DNA of 64,000 nucleotides from JADFNB01 sp036397455 (GTDB lineage Bacteria; Gemmatimonadota; Gemmatimonadetes; Gemmatimonadales; GWC2-71-9): positions 1 to 64,000 of the forward strand of contig DASWIX010000068.1 in NCBI GenBank assembly GCA_036397455.1, in the 5' to 3' direction. Shown here piece by piece: positions 36,415 to 45,076 of the stretch. The notes under the pieces are model-generated. The model was not told where the DNA came from. It saw only the letters and a list, made by a program, of their open reading frames with translations, and made no database searches. A program made the position numbers and the translations under genes. The number at the start of each line of letters is the position of its first letter. Positions within the stretch are counted from its first letter, which is position 1.

Positions 36415-36699
36415 ATGTCCGCATCGCGGGACACCGTAGCTTCCATGCCCGACTTCGCGAGCTGGTTGCAAACGACCTTTGTGGTACTCACCGTGCGATA
36501 CCTCTGCGATCCGCGCTCGCGGCGCAGCTCCGCACAGACGATCTGGGAGGCGGTGCTCGATGGGTTCGCCCAGGCGGACGACATCGACTTCGCCTACCCC
36601 ACCAAGCGCTTCTATGACAACCGGATCGAAGGCAAGCCGGGAGCCGGCGGCCCCGACTCCGAGAAACCTCCAAACCGTTGGGCACGTCAGGGTATCTAA
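36415..36699 (+). pseudogene. C-terminal remnant of an MscS-type mechanosensitive channel
   Basis: 94 codons open with an ATG but match only the cytoplasmic C-terminal end of large MscS-family channels: 'TTFVVLTVRYLCDPRSRR' and 'DDIDFAYPTKRFYDN', the latter the usual last beta strand and 'AYPT.R.y' end. The membrane helices and the beta domain are missing and there is no room for them upstream (72 bp to the previous gene). It may still be translated, but cannot form a channel. Interpreted as the residue of a deletion. Confidence 0.6.
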
Positions 36700-36740
36700 C
36701 CAGTCGTCATTCCCTCCCCAGACGAGCAGGAGATGTACCG

Positions 36741-37835
36741 ATGATGGGACGTCCGAAGTCGTTGTCACGGAGCGAGTTACCAGCCGCTTCCCTGGGCCTG
36801 GCAGTTCTCGCCGTTTTCGCGCTCGCCCAAAACCAGGACAGCTATTCGCTGTCGGGCGACCGCATCGCCGTCTACAACCTGGCCGGCCAGATCACCATCG
36901 AACCGGGCACCGGCTCGGCCGTCACGATCGAGGTCCGCCCAGGCGGCCGCGATGCCGGCGAGTTGCGTGTTGAGACCGGCCCCATTCGCGGGCGGGAGAC
37001 CTTGCGTGTGCTCTATCCCGCCGACCGGATCGTATACGATCGCGGCGGCGCCCGGAATCGCTTTCAGACGCAGATCCGCGTCGACGAAGACGGGACGTTC
37101 GGTGACAGCGACCGCGACAGCTGGCGCGGTCGGAATCGGCGTGACCGCGTCGAAATCACGAGCGGCGGGCGCGGTCTCGACGCCTACGCCGACCTGACGA
37201 TCAGCGTGCCACGCGGTCAGGAATTCGCGCTCTACCTTGGCGTCGGCGAGATCTCGGCCACCAACGTGGACGGAACCATCCGGCTCGACGGATCAGCCAC
37301 GTCGGTCACCGCCACCGGTTCACGCGGACAGCTCGTGATCGACGTGGGTTCAGGCGGTGTGCGGGTCACCGACGCCGAGGGTGACGTCGACATCGATACG
37401 GGCTCCGGATCCGTTGAGGTCTCGGGCGCGCGGGGCGACATCTTTCGTGTCGACACCGGTTCGGGCTCCGTGACGGCTTCACAGATCAACGCCCGGAACA
37501 TCGACATCGACACCGGGTCGGGTCGCATCAACTTGAGAGGCGCCACGGCGCTCAACGTCCGTCTCGACACCGGCAGCGGATCGGTGGAAGCCGAACTCGA
37601 CCCTGGGGCGGCAGATATCGAGGTCGATACCGGGTCGGGCGGCGTGCATCTCACCCTCCCCGCCGACTTCGGCGCCACGGTGGACATCGAAACGGGATCG
37701 GGTGGGATCGAACTCGACTTCCCGGTCGAGGTGCGGCGCTGGGAGCGCGACCACGTGCGCGGTACGATCGGTGACGGTCGCGGCCGCCTCATGATCGATA
37801 CCGGGTCGGGCAGCGTGACCATTCGCAAGAAGTAG
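36741..37835 (+). CDS. DUF4097 family secreted beta-solenoid protein
   Basis: 364 aa, ATG 36741 with GGAG upstream. A hydrophobic N-terminal segment (about 15-29, 'AASLGLAVLAVFALA') acts as signal or anchor. From about residue 200 the protein is a regular right-handed beta-solenoid with 'DTGSG' turns repeated about eight times every 19-23 residues ('VDTGSGSV', 'IDTGSGRI', 'LDTGSGSV' and so on). DUF4097/DUF4098 proteins are thought to be adhesin-like or scaffold proteins of the envelope; the function is not established. Strong hairpin 17 bp after the stop. Confidence 0.88.
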   Translation: MMGRPKSLSRSELPAASLGLAVLAVFALAQNQDSYSLSGDRIAVYNLAGQITIEPGTGSAVTIEVRPGGRDAGELRVETGPIRGRETLRVLYPADRIVYDRGGARNRFQTQIRVDEDGTFGDSDRDSWRGRNRRDRVEITSGGRGLDAYADLTISVPRGQEFALYLGVGEISATNVDGTIRLDGSATSVTATGSRGQLVIDVGSGGVRVTDAEGDVDIDTGSGSVEVSGARGDIFRVDTGSGSVTASQINARNIDIDTGSGRINLRGATALNVRLDTGSGSVEAELDPGAADIEVDTGSGGVHLTLPADFGATVDIETGSGGIELDFPVEVRRWERDHVRGTIGDGRGRLMIDTGSGSVTIRKK

Positions 37836-37852
37836 ATTCCGCCGAAACGACC

Positions 37853-37886
37853 GGCGCGGATGATGGGCCTGCCCTTCATCCGCGCC
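37853..37886 (+). terminator. Terminator hairpin after the DUF4097 gene
   Basis: GGCGCGGATGA (37853-37863) pairs perfectly over 11 bp with TCATCCGCGCC (37876-37886); loop 12 nt. Confidence 0.65.
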
Positions 37887-37926
37887 CTCGTATCCGAGAC
37901 CGTCTTTCATCTCGCCGTATCACCCC

Positions 37927-37932
37927 TATCTT
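37927..37932 (+). promoter_or_regulatory. Candidate -10 box, leaderless aminotransferase transcript
   Basis: TATCTT lies 6 nt before the ATG at 37939. CTTTCA at 17 bp is a weak -35. The sequence CCCCGG in between is not a ribosome-binding site. Confidence 0.45.
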
Positions 37933-37938
37933 CCCCGG

Positions 37939-39057
37939 ATGCCATTTACTCCGTTCGAACTCGAGCGCTGGCAGAGCCAGTGGGAACACCGTGTCCGGGC
38001 CAACCTTTCCGAGAGCGGCGTGCATCCGATGTCCATCGCGGAATTGCTCGTGGTGGCGGACACCGACCCCGACGCGTTGCTGCGGCTGCGCATGGGCTAC
38101 AATCAGGGCGACGGATCCGACGAGTTGCGCCACACAATCGCGAGCATGTATCCGGGCGCTTCCGGCGCGCAGGTCACCGTGACCGTCGGCAGTTCGGAAG
38201 CGAATTTCGTCGTGTGCTGGACGTTGCTGGAGCCGGGCGATCATGTCGCGATCCTCGGGCCAGCCTATATGCAAACGTGGGGCCTGGCGCGGACCTTCGG
38301 CGCCGAAGTCACGACCTTCGCACTGGATCCGCGCCGCGAGTGGCAACCCGATCGTGCCGAGATGCAACGCGCCATTCGACCGGGAACGAAGCTCGTGATC
38401 GTGACCAACCCCAACAACCCGACCGGGCAAACGTTGTCCGACGATTCCCGCGCGGCCCTCGTCGAACGCACCAGCGCGGTCGGGGCGTGGCTGCTCGCGG
38501 ATGAAGTGTATCGAGGCGCCGAACGCGACGGGAAGGCGACGCCGTCGTTCTGGGACACCGCTGAACGCGTGGTGGTGGTGAGCGGGCTGTCAAAGGCCTA
38601 CGGCCTGCCCGGCTTGCGCATCGGCTGGATCGTGGGGCCGCCGGACTTGAAGGATGCCGTCTGGCGGCGGCACGACTACACGGTTATCTGTCCCAACCCC
38701 GCGAGCGACTTTCTGGCGCGGTGCGCCCTGACACATCGCGAGCGGATCTGGCAGCGCACGCGGGACATCCTCAATGCCAACTACCCGATCCTCGACGAAT
38801 GGCTCCGCTCGTTCGACGGCCTGTTCGATTGGCGCGCACCGGCCTGCGGCGCCATCTGTTTCGCGCGCTACGAGTCATCCATGAGCGCGCTGGACGTCGT
38901 CGAGCGCGTCCGAACCGAGGCTGACATCCTGCTGGTGCCCGGCGAGCATTTTCACATGCCCGGGCATTTCCGTTTCGGGTATGGCAACGAGCAACAGGAA
39001 CTGCGTGACGCGCTGGTCACGCTGAAGCCGACGCTGGAACGACTGCTGCGGGATTAG
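37939..39057 (+). CDS. PLP-dependent class I/II aminotransferase
   Basis: 372 aa. 'TNPNNPTGQ' and the PLP-lysine motif 'SGLSKAYGLPGLRIGW' are present, plus 'VTVTVGSSEANFVV' near residue 80 for the cofactor phosphate. The sequence resembles the branch with capreomycidine-synthase-like and other Arg/amino acid aminotransferases, not AspC. Cytoplasmic. It ends four bases before the convergent DPP4 gene. Substrate unknown. Confidence 0.88.
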   Translation: MPFTPFELERWQSQWEHRVRANLSESGVHPMSIAELLVVADTDPDALLRLRMGYNQGDGSDELRHTIASMYPGASGAQVTVTVGSSEANFVVCWTLLEPGDHVAILGPAYMQTWGLARTFGAEVTTFALDPRREWQPDRAEMQRAIRPGTKLVIVTNPNNPTGQTLSDDSRAALVERTSAVGAWLLADEVYRGAERDGKATPSFWDTAERVVVVSGLSKAYGLPGLRIGWIVGPPDLKDAVWRRHDYTVICPNPASDFLARCALTHRERIWQRTRDILNANYPILDEWLRSFDGLFDWRAPACGAICFARYESSMSALDVVERVRTEADILLVPGEHFHMPGHFRFGYGNEQQELRDALVTLKPTLERLLRD

Positions 39058-39061
39058 GCGC

Positions 39062-41263
39062 TCACGGACTGAGACTGCCCGCCCGCATCAGGTTCGCGTT
39101 CAGCCACTCCGTCAACAGCGTGTAGAGATTCACGCGGGTGGTTTCACCGGCAATGCTGTGGGTCTTGTTCGGGTAGACCCGCATGTCAAACTGTCGGTTT
39201 GCCTCTTCCAGCCGTTCCACGAGCTGCGTCGTGTTTTGCGCGTGGACGTTGTCGTCACCGGTCCCATGCACGAGCAGGAATCGACCGCGTAACCGATCCG
39301 CGTACGTGAGCGGGGCGCCGGCATCGTAGCCCGTGGCGTTTTCCTGTGGCGTCCGCATGTACCGTTCGGTGTAGATCGTGTCGTACAGGCGCCAGTCCGT
39401 CACCGGCGCAACGGCGATCGCCGCGGCGAACATGCCCTCGCCGCGGAACGTGGTGAGCGACGACATGTAGCCGCCGTAGCTCCAGCCCCAGATCCCGATC
39501 CGCGACTCGTCGACGTACGGGAGCGATCCGAAGTAGCGCGCGGCCGCGATCTGATCGGCCGATTCGTTCACGCCCAGGTTCAGGTACGTCATCTTCTTGA
39601 AATCCCGGCCTCGTTGCCCGGTCCCGCGGTTATCGACACTCACCACGAGGTACCCCGCCTGCGCGAGCAACTGGTGCCACAAGTATCGTGTGCCACCCCA
39701 CGAATCGAGCACCGTCTGGGAGCCCGGACCGCCGTACACGTACATCAACATCGGATACCGCCGCCCGGGATCGAAGTCGGGCGGCTTGATGATCCAGGCG
39801 TTCAGGTCCGTCCCATCCGCTCCGGGAACGGTGGTGAATTCGGGAGCGCGCAGACCCAGCGCCTCGACCTTCGCCCGCAGCGCCCGATTATCGGCGACCG
39901 TACGCACGACACGGCCGTCGGCCCGGTGCAACGTCTGGGTCGGCGGCGCCGCCGCACGGGAATACGTATCGACGTAGTACGCGAAAGCCCCGTCGAAGCT
40001 GGCCCCGTGGCTGCCAGGTTCCTGAGAGACCCGTGTCAGATTCCGACCGTCGAGCCCAATCCGGTAGAGGTGCCGCCCCAGCGGCCCTTCGCTCACCCCG
40101 GAGAAGTAGACCCGCCCGCCGCGTTCATCCACGCCGTGGATGGTGGTGACGTCCCAGAGCGCGGTCGTGAGTTTACGCAGGGGTTTCCCGTCGCGGTCGA
40201 ACAGGAAGATCTGGCTGTACCCGTCACGCTCGCTGAGGTAGAGGAACCGGCGTCCCCGGTCGAACCACACCGGCGTCTGCGCCGACACCCACGCCGAATC
40301 GGCATCGGTCATGATGACACGGGTCGCCCCACTGCGCACGTCGGCGAGCATGAGATCGAGTCGATTCTGATGCCGGTTGAGGCGCGTGAGCCACAACTCG
40401 TCGGCGGTAGCGGCAAAGTCCATCGCCGCCACGTAAATGTCGCCCTCCGGTCCGAGATCCATCCAGGTCGTGGCCCCGGTGGCAATGTCGGCGACGCCGA
40501 TGCGAACCGACGAGTTCCGTTCGCCGGCCTTGGGATACCGCACCGGCATCAATGCCGGGTACAGCTCGGTCTCGTCGAGCAGGTAGAACGGCTTGATCGC
40601 CGTCTGATCGAGCCGCCAGAACGCGATGCGGCGGCCATCGGGACTGAAGCGAAACGCGTCGCGCACGCCGAGTTCCTCCTCGTACACCCAATCGGAGGTC
40701 CCGTTGATGATGTTCTCATTCCCGTCGTGTGTGATCTGGGTCTCGACGCCGCTATCGAGATCGGTGACGAACACGTTGTGGTCGCGCACGAATCCCACCA
40801 GCCGCCCGTCCGGCGACAACTTGGCGAACATCTGATAGCCCCGCTCCGTGCTGGCCGGCATCAGCCGGTTCGCGGCCAGGTCCCACACGAAGTATTCGCC
40901 CTTGGTGTTCTGCCGCCACACTCGCTGGGAGTTGGTGAAGATGAGTAGCCGCCCGGCGTCGCTGGAAAACGCGTACGACTCGATGGCAATCGGCACGTCG
41001 CGGCCGGGTGGCACCAGATCGGCACCGCGCACCAGCAGGGTCCGCTCCCCCGACCGCACGTCGACGCGGTACAGATCCTGGAGATTCCCCACCCGTTCCG
41101 TCGCGGTATAGTACGGTCCCTGCGGCATCCATCGCACCGCCACGAGGTCGCTCGCATACTCCGATGATCCCCAGATGCGGTCGACCGTGAGCGCGGCCTG
41201 TTGGGCGGGCAGCACGGCGAACGGAAGCGTCGCGGTCAACGCGACGACAACGACGCGAAGCAT
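39062..41263 (-). CDS. Secreted dipeptidyl peptidase IV-type S9B peptidase
   Basis: 733 aa from ATG 41263, which follows the stop of the preceding gene by 2 nt and uses its GGAG as ribosome-binding site; GTG 41269 is possible. Signal peptide ends 'AVLPAQQ'. Beta-propeller with the DPP4 signature 'TSDWVYEEELG' (substrate N-terminus Glu pair), then the alpha/beta-hydrolase domain with S595 (GWSYGG), D670 (GTGDDNV) and H702 ('NKTHSIAG'). It removes X-Pro/X-Ala dipeptides from peptides. Translationally coupled to a receiver-domain gene, an unusual partner. Confidence 0.94.
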   Translation of the reverse strand: MLRVVVVALTATLPFAVLPAQQAALTVDRIWGSSEYASDLVAVRWMPQGPYYTATERVGNLQDLYRVDVRSGERTLLVRGADLVPPGRDVPIAIESYAFSSDAGRLLIFTNSQRVWRQNTKGEYFVWDLAANRLMPASTERGYQMFAKLSPDGRLVGFVRDHNVFVTDLDSGVETQITHDGNENIINGTSDWVYEEELGVRDAFRFSPDGRRIAFWRLDQTAIKPFYLLDETELYPALMPVRYPKAGERNSSVRIGVADIATGATTWMDLGPEGDIYVAAMDFAATADELWLTRLNRHQNRLDLMLADVRSGATRVIMTDADSAWVSAQTPVWFDRGRRFLYLSERDGYSQIFLFDRDGKPLRKLTTALWDVTTIHGVDERGGRVYFSGVSEGPLGRHLYRIGLDGRNLTRVSQEPGSHGASFDGAFAYYVDTYSRAAAPPTQTLHRADGRVVRTVADNRALRAKVEALGLRAPEFTTVPGADGTDLNAWIIKPPDFDPGRRYPMLMYVYGGPGSQTVLDSWGGTRYLWHQLLAQAGYLVVSVDNRGTGQRGRDFKKMTYLNLGVNESADQIAAARYFGSLPYVDESRIGIWGWSYGGYMSSLTTFRGEGMFAAAIAVAPVTDWRLYDTIYTERYMRTPQENATGYDAGAPLTYADRLRGRFLLVHGTGDDNVHAQNTTQLVERLEEANRQFDMRVYPNKTHSIAGETTRVNLYTLLTEWLNANLMRAGSLSP

Positions 41264-41265
41264 GG

Positions 41266-42114
41266 TCACTCCATTCCTTCATCAGGGTGATCGGTCTCGG
41301 CGTCCAGGATCACGCCCACGCGCCGCAGGGTCACCGCGATCGCGCTCAGCAACTCCGAGACCTGATACGGCTTGGTTACCACCGGACAACCCGCCCGCGC
41401 GAGAAACTCCCGCGTTTCCGGACGATTGTAGTCCCCGGTCACGAACACGAAACGGCTTGCCAGGTTCGGCATCTTCTCCTCGACCTGTTCGTACAAGGAC
41501 TTCCCACCCAGTCCCGCCATGCGAATGTCACACAACACGCAGTCGAAGTGGTCCGCCTCGAGCGCGGCGAACCCTTCGATCCCGTCCCGTGCCGGCGTCA
41601 CGATGTGCCCGATCTCCGCCAGCAGCTGACAGATCACCTCACGATTCCGCTGATCGTCCTCGACGATCAGGATCTTCGCCGGGCGTATCGGTTCGTCACG
41701 CAAGGTCAGATACGGAGCGGGCACCGAGCCGGGCGCGATCGGGTCGACGCGGTTCAGCAGGCCGGCGGTCAGTGTGCCCGCGCGCTGCACGTCGGTCGCG
41801 ATCTGCGCAAGGCGCGCCCGATCGTCGGAGCTCATGGTGGAGTCGTCGAGCCCCGCCAGAAGCCGAGCAATGGCATTGAGCCGGTTGTTGAGCGCGTTGG
41901 CCGTGTCCGCGGCCTCGGACCGAAGAAACTGCACCCAGGCCGCGATCAGTTCCCGGGTGACCTTGCTGTCGCCGCGGCCACCGCCCAACTCGGGGTCCGC
42001 GAGCGGCGCCAACACGCCGTCGCGGCGACGCGCTCGCATCCGGAGCATCGCAAACCCGGTCGCGCCCACCAACGCGCCCGCCGCGCCGGCAATCAACCAG
42101 CCAATCAAGTCCAA
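41266..42114 (-). CDS. Membrane-anchored receiver protein with degenerate histidine-kinase dimerisation region
   Basis: 282 aa, TTG start at 42114 with GAGGAG upstream. N-terminal membrane helix (about 4-25). Residues about 55-125 form a DHp-like two-helix region, 'TANALNNRLNAIARLL', in which the phospho-accepting His is replaced (N73 in the H position). Next comes a complete receiver domain: D153/D154, phospho-acceptor D196, T226 and K248. The HATPase domain is absent, so it cannot autophosphorylate. It ends in a TGA shared with the DPP4 ribosome-binding region. Possibly it dimerises with and is phosphorylated by another kinase. Confidence 0.85.
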   Translation of the reverse strand: MDLIGWLIAGAAGALVGATGFAMLRMRARRRDGVLAPLADPELGGGRGDSKVTRELIAAWVQFLRSEAADTANALNNRLNAIARLLAGLDDSTMSSDDRARLAQIATDVQRAGTLTAGLLNRVDPIAPGSVPAPYLTLRDEPIRPAKILIVEDDQRNREVICQLLAEIGHIVTPARDGIEGFAALEADHFDCVLCDIRMAGLGGKSLYEQVEEKMPNLASRFVFVTGDYNRPETREFLARAGCPVVTKPYQVSELLSAIAVTLRRVGVILDAETDHPDEGME

Positions 42115-42141
42115 GGATACCGCTCCTCGGCGTTGGTCGGA

Positions 42142-42570
42142 TCAGCCCGGTTGCGCGCAGAACGAATTGAACGCGTCTATCAAGTCTTCGGCGATCGCGT
42201 CGGCCTCCCGTCCCTCGATGTCCTTGCGCTCGAGCAAATGGAGGAGTCGACCGTTCTTGAGCAAGCCGATCTGCGGGGAGGACGGCGGATATCCCTCGAA
42301 ATAGCGGCGCGCCCGCTCCGTCGCCTCCATCTCCATCCCGGCGAAAACGGTCGCGAGGTGCGTGGGCCGGACGGAATGCCGCATGGCCCGCAGCACGCCG
42401 GGGCGCGCCTTGCCGGCGGCGCAGCCACACACCGAATTCACCACCAACAGGACCGTCTCGTCTTTCACGCCGAGCGCCGCGTCGACGGCTTCGGGGGTCT
42501 TGAGTTCGACGAACCCGGCACGCGTGAGTTCGTCGCGCATCGGTTGAACGAGGGCAGGATCGTATCGCAC
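42142..42570 (-). CDS. Bacilliredoxin BrxA/BrxB (YphP/YqiW) family protein
   Basis: 142 aa. I start at GTG 42570 because TGGAG lies 5 bases before it and the family begins 'MRYDPALVQPMR'. The conserved CGC motif is in 'VVNSVCGCAAGKARPG'. Bacilliredoxins remove bacillithiol or similar mixed disulfides. The gene is 27 bp upstream of the receiver-protein gene and 48 bp downstream of the BtuF-like gene. Confidence 0.9.
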   Translation of the reverse strand: MRYDPALVQPMRDELTRAGFVELKTPEAVDAALGVKDETVLLVVNSVCGCAAGKARPGVLRAMRHSVRPTHLATVFAGMEMEATERARRYFEGYPPSSPQIGLLKNGRLLHLLERKDIEGREADAIAEDLIDAFNSFCAQPG

Positions 42571-42618
42571 GCGGGCTCCAAGGTTCAAGATGAGGTGAAA
42601 GATAGGCCATCGACCGGG

Positions 42619-43551
42619 TCACTGGCCGACGGATTCGAGAGGCATCCACCGGGCGGCCCGCCCCTCGAGCGCGACGTCAGCCACCCGATCAGGATGCAGC
42701 AGCGCCGCGAGAATCTCCACCCCGTCGACGATCCGTGGACCCGACCGATTAAAATAGGCCGATCCGTCGAGCACGAAGGCCTTACCGCCCGCGACCGCGC
42801 GCGGCGCCAGCGCCCGCAGCCGGTCCGCGTGCGCATCCGCCTCCGCCCGGGACTGGGCCAACCCATACCCACATGGCATCACTAGCAGCACGTCGGGATC
42901 GAGGTCGGCGAGATCCGCCCAATCCACCTGGGCCGATCGCCGGGCCGGTGTCCCGGCGAGGTTCGCGCCCCCGGCCAGGGAGATCATCTCGGGAACCCAG
43001 TGACCGGGGGTGAACACCGGATCGAGCCATTCGACGGCGAGCGTCCGCGGGGGCTCGGCCCCGCGGACGGCCGCCTCGACCGCGCGCAGCCGGTCGCGCC
43101 AGCCCGCCACGAGCGCCGCCCCGCGCTCAGACGCACCGGTCGCCCCGGCGATCTGTAGCACCGAGTCGAGGATCCCCTCGATCGTGTGCGCGTCCAGGGA
43201 GAGCACCACCGCCCCATCGTCGAGCGCCGCCGCCGCCGCCCGCGCCAGCGACGTCGGCACGGCACACACCTCACACACCTGCTGGGTCAGAATCAGGTCC
43301 GGTCGCGCAGCCCGCAGTGCCGGTTCATCCAGCTCGTAGACACCGCCGTGGGTCGCCATCGCCCCGCGCACCGCGGCATCGATCTGCCCACTCGTCAGAC
43401 CGTCGACCCGAAAGCGCGGCCGACTCACGCGGGGCCGGTCGAGGATCGCCGGGGGATAGTCGCATTCGTGCGAAATCGCCACCAGCCGGTCCTCGAGCCC
43501 AAGGGCGCACACGATTTCCGTGGCGCTGGCGAGCAAGGATGCGACGCGCAT
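42619..43551 (-). CDS. BtuF-like cobalamin/iron-chelate binding protein without signal peptide
   Basis: 310 aa, start at ATG 43551 (GTG 43578 possible). The sequence 'MRVASLLASATEIVCALG' opens the TroA-type fold, followed by 'VAISHECDYPPAILDRPRVS' and 'GVYELDEPALRAARPDLILT', as in cytosolic BtuF-like proteins. No signal peptide or lipobox is visible at either start, and no BtuCD genes adjoin, so it is probably not an ABC transporter subunit but a cytoplasmic cobalamin-binding protein. Confidence 0.85.
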   Translation of the reverse strand: MRVASLLASATEIVCALGLEDRLVAISHECDYPPAILDRPRVSRPRFRVDGLTSGQIDAAVRGAMATHGGVYELDEPALRAARPDLILTQQVCEVCAVPTSLARAAAAALDDGAVVLSLDAHTIEGILDSVLQIAGATGASERGAALVAGWRDRLRAVEAAVRGAEPPRTLAVEWLDPVFTPGHWVPEMISLAGGANLAGTPARRSAQVDWADLADLDPDVLLVMPCGYGLAQSRAEADAHADRLRALAPRAVAGGKAFVLDGSAYFNRSGPRIVDGVEILAALLHPDRVADVALEGRAARWMPLESVGQ

Positions 43552-43594
43552 GCCGGAAGATGACGCTGGGGCGACCACGAATCAACGCCGTGAC

Positions 43595-43623
43595 TTGACA
43601 CGCTCCGAGGCCCTGGTAAACAT
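43595..43623 (+). promoter_or_regulatory. Sigma-70 promoter of the ferredoxin gene
   Basis: A perfect -35 TTGACA (43595-43600) is followed at 16-17 bp by a TAAACAT box (43617-43623). It lies about 60 bp before the fdxA ATG. Confidence 0.55.
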
Positions 43624-43684
43624 ACGACGGCACCCCCCTCGAGCCTGAGCGGACTTGCCGCCAACAGCACTGGAGAGCACACGC

Positions 43685-43954
43685 ATGCCGTATATCATCG
43701 CCGAACCATGCCTCGACACGAAGGACCGTGGATGTGTTGACGTGTGCCCGGTCGATTGCATCTACGAGGGCGGTGATCAGCTATACATCCACCCGGATGA
43801 GTGCATCGATTGCGGCGCGTGTGAACCCGAGTGCCCCGTCTCAGCGATCTTCCCGGAAGAAGACGTGCCGGCCGAGTGGGCGGCGTACATCGCGAAGAAC
43901 CGCGTCTATTTCGAGACCGGCGACGACCGCCAGGTCGCGCAAGGCCGCGGCTGA
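43685..43954 (+). CDS. fdxA: 7Fe ferredoxin
   Basis: 89 aa, ATG 43685 with TGGAGAG upstream. The Cys pattern is that of Azotobacter FdI: C9, C17, C50 for the [3Fe-4S] cluster and C21, C40, C43, C46 for the [4Fe-4S] cluster, with the extra C25. It is a small soluble electron carrier. The gene is next to udk (24 bp) in the same direction, possibly one transcript. Confidence 0.95.
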   Translation: MPYIIAEPCLDTKDRGCVDVCPVDCIYEGGDQLYIHPDECIDCGACEPECPVSAIFPEEDVPAEWAAYIAKNRVYFETGDDRQVAQGRG

Positions 43955-43978
43955 GCGCCCATGCGGGCCCCGTAGGCG

Positions 43979-44602
43979 ATGGCCCGCCCGGTCCTGATCG
44001 GCATCGCGGGCGGGTCAGGGGCCGGAAAGACGACGGTCGCCGGCGAGATCTCCCGCGGGCTTGGGCCCCATCGCGTCGTCGTCATCCCGCACGATGCGTA
44101 CTACCACGATCGCAGCACGGTTCCTCCAGCCGAACGCAACGCTCTCAACTTCGACCACCCGGACGCGCTCGAGACCACGCTCCTGGTCGAACACCTTCAC
44201 GCGTTGCGGGCGGGCCATGCCGTCGAGATACCCGAGTACGATTTCGCAACCCACATGCGAACGGCCCGGCGCAGCCGGGTCACACCCCATCCGGTGATCG
44301 TGGTCGAAGGCATCCTCCTGCTGGCGGACCCCGCGTTGCGCGCGGTGCTCGACCTCAAAGTGTTCGTCGACAGCGACGCCGATATCCGGTTCATCCGGCG
44401 GTTAACCCGGGATTGCTTCGCGCGGGGTCGATCGGCTGCGGACGTCGCGCAGCAGTACCTCGCGACGGTCCGACCGATGCATGTCGCGTTCGTCGAGCCC
44501 AGCCGCCGTCATGCGGAGGTCGTGATCGCGGACGGTGCCGGCGCCGAGTCGGCGGTCGCGACGCTGGTGAGACGGGTGGAGCAGTTGGTGGATTCGCGCT
44601 AA
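43979..44602 (+). CDS. udk: Uridine kinase
   Basis: 207 aa. P-loop 'GGSGAGKTT' (11-19) at the N-terminus, 'VIPHDAYYHD' and 'NFDHPDALE' for uridine binding, and 'VVVEGILLLADP'. These are the standard blocks of Udk/Urk, which phosphorylates uridine and cytidine. No ribosome-binding site is evident (GTAGGCG before ATG), so it may depend on translation of fdxA. Confidence 0.95.
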   Translation: MARPVLIGIAGGSGAGKTTVAGEISRGLGPHRVVVIPHDAYYHDRSTVPPAERNALNFDHPDALETTLLVEHLHALRAGHAVEIPEYDFATHMRTARRSRVTPHPVIVVEGILLLADPALRAVLDLKVFVDSDADIRFIRRLTRDCFARGRSAADVAQQYLATVRPMHVAFVEPSRRHAEVVIADGAGAESAVATLVRRVEQLVDSR

Positions 44603-44611
44603 CGCGAGACG

Positions 44612-44980
44612 CTACAAACGGTTGAGGTGGGTCTGCTTTCGTCCATCGGGATACTTGAGCCCCAATCCGAGCAACCGGTCGATGCCGATGTGCGCGGTCC
44701 AGATCAGCGCAGCCAGCGCCGCGATCCGCAAACTGGCGACGATAGCGAGGACCCCGAGGAGAAACGGGCCCAGCGACGTATGCACCAAGTTGTACGCCGC
44801 CGCCCCCGCCCGGGGGCCGGCGAAGTACGCGAGCAGCGCCAGATCGGGCGCCAGAAACCATAAGCCGAACGCAACCCAATTCCCGTCGATTCCCCAGAAG
44901 AGCGCCGCGCTGATGGCCAGCAGTCCCAAGCCCTCGAGTCGCAGCAGCAGCCCAGGCCTGGTGAGCATGCGGATCGGCAT
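44612..44980 (-). CDS. DUF4260 membrane protein
   Basis: 122 aa with four hydrophobic segments. 'LARLEG'-like start ('LLRLEGLGLLAISAALFW'), 'FLAPDLALLAYFAGP' and 'LIWTAHIGIDRLLGLGLKYP' match DUF4260 proteins throughout. TATCTT lies 6 nt before its ATG on the minus strand, without a Shine-Dalgarno. Function unknown. Confidence 0.88.
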   Translation of the reverse strand: MPIRMLTRPGLLLRLEGLGLLAISAALFWGIDGNWVAFGLWFLAPDLALLAYFAGPRAGAAAYNLVHTSLGPFLLGVLAIVASLRIAALAALIWTAHIGIDRLLGLGLKYPDGRKQTHLNRL

Positions 44981-44986
44981 GGCTGC

Positions 44987-44992
44987 AAGATA
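44987..44992 (-). promoter_or_regulatory. Candidate -10 box, leaderless DUF4260 transcript
   Basis: TATCTT on the minus strand, GCAGCC, then ATG: transcription would start at the A of the start codon. Confidence 0.4.
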
Positions 44993-45017
44993 ACGTTCGG
45001 GGACGATTCCGCCCGCC

Positions 45018-45046
45018 TTGCCCGTGCCCCGCGGCGTGGGTACGCT
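45018..45046 (+). promoter_or_regulatory. Promoter of the M1 peptidase gene
   Basis: TTGCCC (45018-45023), 17-bp spacer, TACGCT (45041-45046). A short leader of about 25 nt with GAGGAG follows before ATG 45077. Confidence 0.5.
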
Positions 45047-45076
45047 CCGCAGACCGAACGTCTCGAGGAGCCCTCA

